From assembly GCA_963556145.1 (NCBI GenBank), contig OY744473.1, positions 558,001 to 622,000 on the forward strand: a stretch of DNA of 64,000 bases, in the 5' to 3' direction. Source of the stretch: Hygrocybe punicea. Its lineage: Eukaryota > Basidiomycota > Agaricomycetes > Agaricales > Hygrophoraceae. Below the pieces are notes generated by a model. The model had not been told where the DNA came from, made no database searches, and saw nothing but the letters and a program-made list of their open reading frames with translations. Position numbers and translations under genes: made by a program. Of this stretch, positions 60,570 through 64,000 are shown one piece after another (position 1 is the first letter of the stretch; each line of letters starts with the position of its first letter).

Positions 60570-61605
60570 ATGGGCGGTTGCTTTCAGTGACCCATCAGAC
60601 TATCTCCACTCTATCAGGAATATCAGTGAGAACTCTGCAGGTGCATGGACATGACAAACCTTGACGGTGTGAATAGGTCACCTTTTCTCGATCTTTCCTT
60701 TCAAAGATGGCCATCAAAGAGCCATCCCTCAGGATGCTCCCAACAATCTTTTTGCAAACCTCTTGTGCATTCTTGGAGGTACTCGCAGCCTTCATGGTAT
60801 CATCGCCAAAACATTTCTTGGCGTGCTTGATCAAATTACTGGTCGACGAGTCATGGTCCACAAAGCAGCAGACAGCGCCATTGCATCCCTTGGCGAGGCA
60901 ACAGAAGACATGGCTACACCACTTGTCCTTGTACTCAATTTCTGGTATGGGCCTGAAAAACCCGTATATAGGTGCATGCCATTTTTTTCCATTCATGCTG
61001 TTTCTGACTTTAGCAAGCAGACATGGGCAGGCACAAGATATTACCAAGTTCAGCTTTGGAATCCTCACTCTCCGGGTCATCCATCTCATTCCCATTGACA
61101 TCAACTTTTATTATGTCGTCATCCTCATCAGGAACAATGGTAATGGTAACGCTACCGGCACGACTCATGGTAACTGTAGGAGTATGACTTGTGGCAATGG
61201 AAGCAGTAGTGTGAGGTGAGATGGCTGATGGTGCTGCATCGGCAGCCTGGGGAGTTGCAGGGGGGGTTTTCTTCTGGCGTTTGGTGCTGGCAGAGCTTTT
61301 CCTTTTGGGCGGTATGACTTGGACTAATGGACTGACAGAAAGTCGTGAAGTATTTTTACTATTTAAATGTTTAGTATTCACAATGTGGCTGTAGTATCCA
61401 TAATGTGGCCGTGGCCATGGATGTTTAGTATAATTCATAAAGTGGCTGTCTCGCGTTTTCAGCATTCAAATGTGATAATGAGACTTGTATCCGGGGATAT
61501 AGTTATCCACAGATCCATGGATCAGGCTAGCCTGATCCGTACTCATATCCGTAAGGGTACAGATAGTCACAGATACGGATTTACCTGTATCCTTGGTATT
61601 GCCTA

Positions 61606-61768
61606 GATAGATGTGGGCTGGAACCCACTGGCTTTCCTGTGTGGGTCAATACCTGCACCTGACCCACTGCTACCTGCCATCTACCTGCTGAAACAAGACC
61701 CGCAGGTAGATGGGTATGGGTTGGAGCGGGTCCGGCTCCAGGTTGGCCTCAGGACAAGATATTGCCTA
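61606..61768. mobile_element. Terminal fragment of a family B MITE
   Basis: Reverse-complemented, it begins TAGGCAATATCTTGTCCTGAGG and aligns with the left 170 bp of the MITE at 25791-27089, including CTTGTTTCAG and TTCCAGCCCACATCTA. It abuts the right end of the 9-kb hAT directly. The remainder of the MITE is missing. Confidence 0.65.
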
Positions 61769-61782
61769 ATCACACTGTTCCA

Positions 61783-62868
61783 GCAGACATTGTGCTGGTT
61801 TTCTACATTAGTCTGCCATCTAAGCAATTAATTCAGCTCATCTCTGACATCATCCGACCCTGTGTAGACCCTCTGCATGGCTGCACATTGACTGGGTGTC
61901 AAATAGTGGATTATCAGATGGTTTCACACGGTTAGGGGTATTTTTCCAAATACTTTATTCTTCAAATACTTTCTATGCTGCTCATGTCACCTCACTTATT
62001 GACCATATTTGCATCATTGTTCCACCATTGTTTTACCTAGCTAGCTTGTGTTTTTCCGATTTTCATAATAGCTACACCCTAGCAACCCCTATCATATAAA
62101 TACTCACTGTGCTTAGTACACAAAAAGAATATGACCCCCCCCCTTTCATCCGAGCTCCTTTCTGGCTGCATCTCTGAGGCTCCAAAATGAAAGGGTGCAC
62201 TGTGGCAATGTGAACAGAATCAAATACCTACTCTACCACAGTGCTGTATGAATTCTCAGGGGTTCAATCTCAATCCTAATGGTAAAGGGAGGGAGATACT
62301 AGCTACAAAAGTGTGAAACAATAAGGGAACACTTCCAAGTGGTGTGAAATAAGACAAAAGCTGTGCAATGTTGTGACGAAGTATGGCTGAGTGTGGGTTA
62401 GTTGTGATGTAGCGGATGTGATAACAGTGAAGCAGGAAGAAGTGCAGCAATCAGAGGTGAAGGGAGACTCAGAGATGCAGCCGGAAAGGAGCTCAGATGA
62501 AAGGGGGGGTCATATTCTTTTTGTGTACTAAGCACAGTGAGTATTTATATGATAGGGGTTGCTAGGGTGTAGCTATTATGAAAATAGGAAAAACACAAGC
62601 TAGCTAGGTAAAACAATGGTGGAACAATGATGCAAATATGGTCAATAAGTGAGGTGACATGAGCAGCATAGAAAGTATTTAAAGAATAAAGTATTCAGAA
62701 AAATACCCCTAACAGTGTGAAACCGTCTGATAAATCCACTATTTGACATCCAGTCAATGTGCAGCCATGCAGAGGGTCTACACAGGGTCGGATTATGTCA
62801 GAGATGAGCTGAATTAATTGCTTAGATGGCAGACTAATGTAGAAAACCAGCATGATGTCTGCCAGAAT
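61783..62868. repeat. Large inverted repeat, arms of about 400 bp
   Basis: The left arm (about 61783-62192) and right arm (about 62458-62868) are near-perfect inverse copies. Both contain CATGTCACCTCACTTATTGA, ATCATATAAATACTCACTG and TTTGTGTACTAAGCACAGTG or complements, and a C7-9 / G7 tract. The spacer of about 265 bp is unique. No gene lies in it. It could be a foldback transposon or two inverted solo repeats. Confidence 0.8.
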
Positions 62869-63003
62869 GCATGTGATGATAACGGAAGAAGTGTGAAGTT
62901 GTAGGGCAAAGTGCTGTGTATCAGGTGAGTGTAGGGCATAGGTGGAGGGCATAGGAGTGTGTCTGAAATGTGTTGAAGTTAGAATAGGTCAAATGGAACA
63001 TTT

Positions 63004-64000
63004 ATGAGGTCAGAGCATGCAGATGTGTATCAAGGGAACATGAAAGTGGTACACAAGAGGATGACTCTGATGCACAGTGAGGAACTAGGAAGTATTCTTG
63101 CTAACTGGCACCAACCCCCTCAGCAACATGACACTGGAATCTGGACAAGAGCTGCCAAGGAAGCCATAACCAGCTGGGCAATCAAAACTGTCTCTGACCT
63201 GATCAATGATGAAATACAGGCACTTGAGCTGACTCTCTCCATTCCAAGAGAAGATCTGTCTGAGGAATCACTGCAGGCAATCAAATGGCAAGGTCTTATT
63301 GAAGAAGTATAGTCAACTGCACCCACACTCTGGAAAATCCTCCGTAATGCCTCCTACACCCAGAAACAAGAGAAACAGAACATGATGACAATGCCTAATG
63401 TGGTCTGTTAGGCTCCTTGATGCTATAACTATTGACTACATGCAATCTGATAGACCATTCTCACTATGGTCTTAATGGCTTCCTTCTCACGATCACATCA
63501 CCACAACAAGATTCCAAAACTCCTGACTATCTATTTCAAGAGCTGTGGACTGGCTGCTAAGGCTTTCAATACGCTTAGTGCTCTTTGTATCACCATGAGT
63601 CAAAAATGGGCTTATGCAGCGATTATGGACTTATCTGAATGTGTCCAATGCTCCCTTCATGAGAATATCCACAAGTATGCTTGGTATGGAACTCACGATA
63701 ACCTCAATCTTCTGTTCCAGGTATATGAACAAAGGCTGAACAACTAGAGTCACTTTTACAGTGGCACAGTGGCAACTATCTTAATTCTCAAAGATCCTGC
63801 AGCTACCAGACCCAATGCACGTTGTTTCCAAGAGCACAAAGCTGCTGTGAGCACTCGAATCACCTTAAAAGACATCCTGAAGCTCAATCACAAGGCTGGA
63901 TCTAATATCTCCCCATGGCTGGTCTCTCATGTACTCTCATTCCTCACTGGGGCACTAGCTTTTGATTTTCAGAATTACTCCAAAAAAGATCACACCATTT
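63004..64000 (+). pseudogene. DUF6589-like repeated protein, second copy, cut by the window edge
   Basis: This is the same protein blocks as at 48570-51661 but on the plus strand: GSILANWHQPPQQHD, DLSEESLQAIKWQGL, NMMTMPNVVC, MSQKWAYAAIMDLSE and KYAWYGTHDNLNLLF. Stops break it at 63310-63312 (TAG where the other copy has Gln) and near 63411 and 63747. Nucleotide similarity to the first copy is high, so both derive from one recently amplified sequence. The C-terminal part runs past the window end. Confidence 0.6.

Larger units (their letters stand above)
52780..61465 (-). pseudogene. BED-type hAT transposase, split by a P-like element
   Basis: The N-terminal part (61465-61010) is low-complexity Ser/Thr/Pro with an acidic end. 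A BED-type finger follows at about 60950-60830 (CSHVFCC, then STSNLIKHAKKC), then SILRDGSLMAIFERK and TYSHRQ near 60680. The P-like insert sits in ESNRP|FSIVDDHSF. The catalytic region resumes at 54985: LNFSTDAWTSPNHKAYVAVTVH, ISCDNTLANDRM, and RDVATCWNST, where the usual Arg of the RW motif is Cys. The hAT dimerisation end is SATSVEVEQAFSHGCLVLSH, with the stop at 52780. Stops and the insertion make it inactive, but the order is complete. Confidence 0.8.
52600..61605 (-). mobile_element. Autonomous-type hAT transposon carrying a nested P-like element
   Basis: The left end TAGGCAATAGCATGGGTAAT and the right end (inverse) TAGGCAATACCAAGGATAC share the ends and ATCC-rich subterminal repeats of the MITE at 43853-44976. 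Between them lies a BED-finger hAT transposase gene on the minus strand. A P-like element (54993-60569) interrupts it. Without that insert the element would be about 3.4 kb. The flanking 8-mers (ACCACCAC and GATAGATG) do not match, so the target duplication has been lost or the ends are not from one insertion. Confidence 0.75.

Noticed and set aside
61783..62868. Interpretation of the inverted repeat as LTRs of one retrotransposon
   Set aside because: The arms are inverse, not direct, and the spacer holds no gag or pol motif.
1..64000. CRISPR arrays, rRNA, tRNA or riboswitches
   Set aside because: The direct repeats seen are transposon ends or microsatellites, not spaced arrays; no tRNA cloverleaf or rRNA block was recognised by eye, although a short tRNA gene could be missed without a scan.

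Overview
The window reads as nuclear DNA of a mushroom-forming basidiomycete (Agaricomycetes-like). The genes are split by many GT-AG introns of about 41-78 nt. The transposon families are those common in such genomes: a Crypton with a GCR1_C-like tail, a pogo/DDE_1 transposase, a BED-finger hAT, DUF6589-like repeats and RecQ-like helicase relics. No bacterial operon logic, CRISPR array, rRNA or tRNA was seen. The assignment rests on gene style, not on a marker gene.

Layout, left to right. Positions 1-388 hold the 3' end of a gene made of Cys/His-rich repeats of about 50 residues. Positions 769-8836 are a head-to-tail pair of apparently identical 4,022-bp Crypton units inserted in a TA microsatellite. 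Each unit carries an intact seven-exon tyrosine-recombinase gene (921 aa). Positions 9231-10997 encode a secreted pepsin-like aspartic protease (eight exons, minus strand). Positions 12975-17799 hold two tandem intact paralogues of unknown function (550 and 594 aa, minus strand), almost identical in their 3' halves and divergent in their 5' halves. Positions 18047-21822 hold two four-helix membrane-protein paralogues facing each other, with an unresolved multi-exon gene between them.

From about 23.9 kb the window is mostly nested transposons. A Ty1/copia element (25334-35397, minus) was hit by a hAT-type MITE (25791-27089) and by a pogo-like element (29185-33182, TA target). The pogo-like element encodes a Ulp1-type protease joined in frame to a DDE transposase. 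Next to it lies a 5,155-bp element (35426-40580) with terminal inverted repeats and an 8-bp target duplication. Its transposase motif order suggests the P superfamily and it ends in a PHD-like finger. A cellular gene, a TENA/THI-4 domain followed by a ricin-B-like beta-trefoil, survives at 40909-42835. A RecQ-like pseudogene (43567-48251) contains two hAT MITEs, and a DUF6589-like pseudogene (48570-51661) contains a 314-bp MITE. A 9-kb BED-hAT element (52600-61605) carries inside its transposase gene a second P-like element (54993-60569). A large inverted repeat and a second DUF6589-like fragment close the window.

How it fits together: the 9-kb hAT has the same ends as the MITE at 43853-44976, so it is the likely source of transposase for that family. 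Most older elements carry TGA where related copies have arginine, a CpG-to-TpG signature of methylation-linked decay. The Crypton pair shows no such decay and must be recent. Exon coordinates given below are manual reconstructions from splice signals and reading phase. No alignment or expression data were available.
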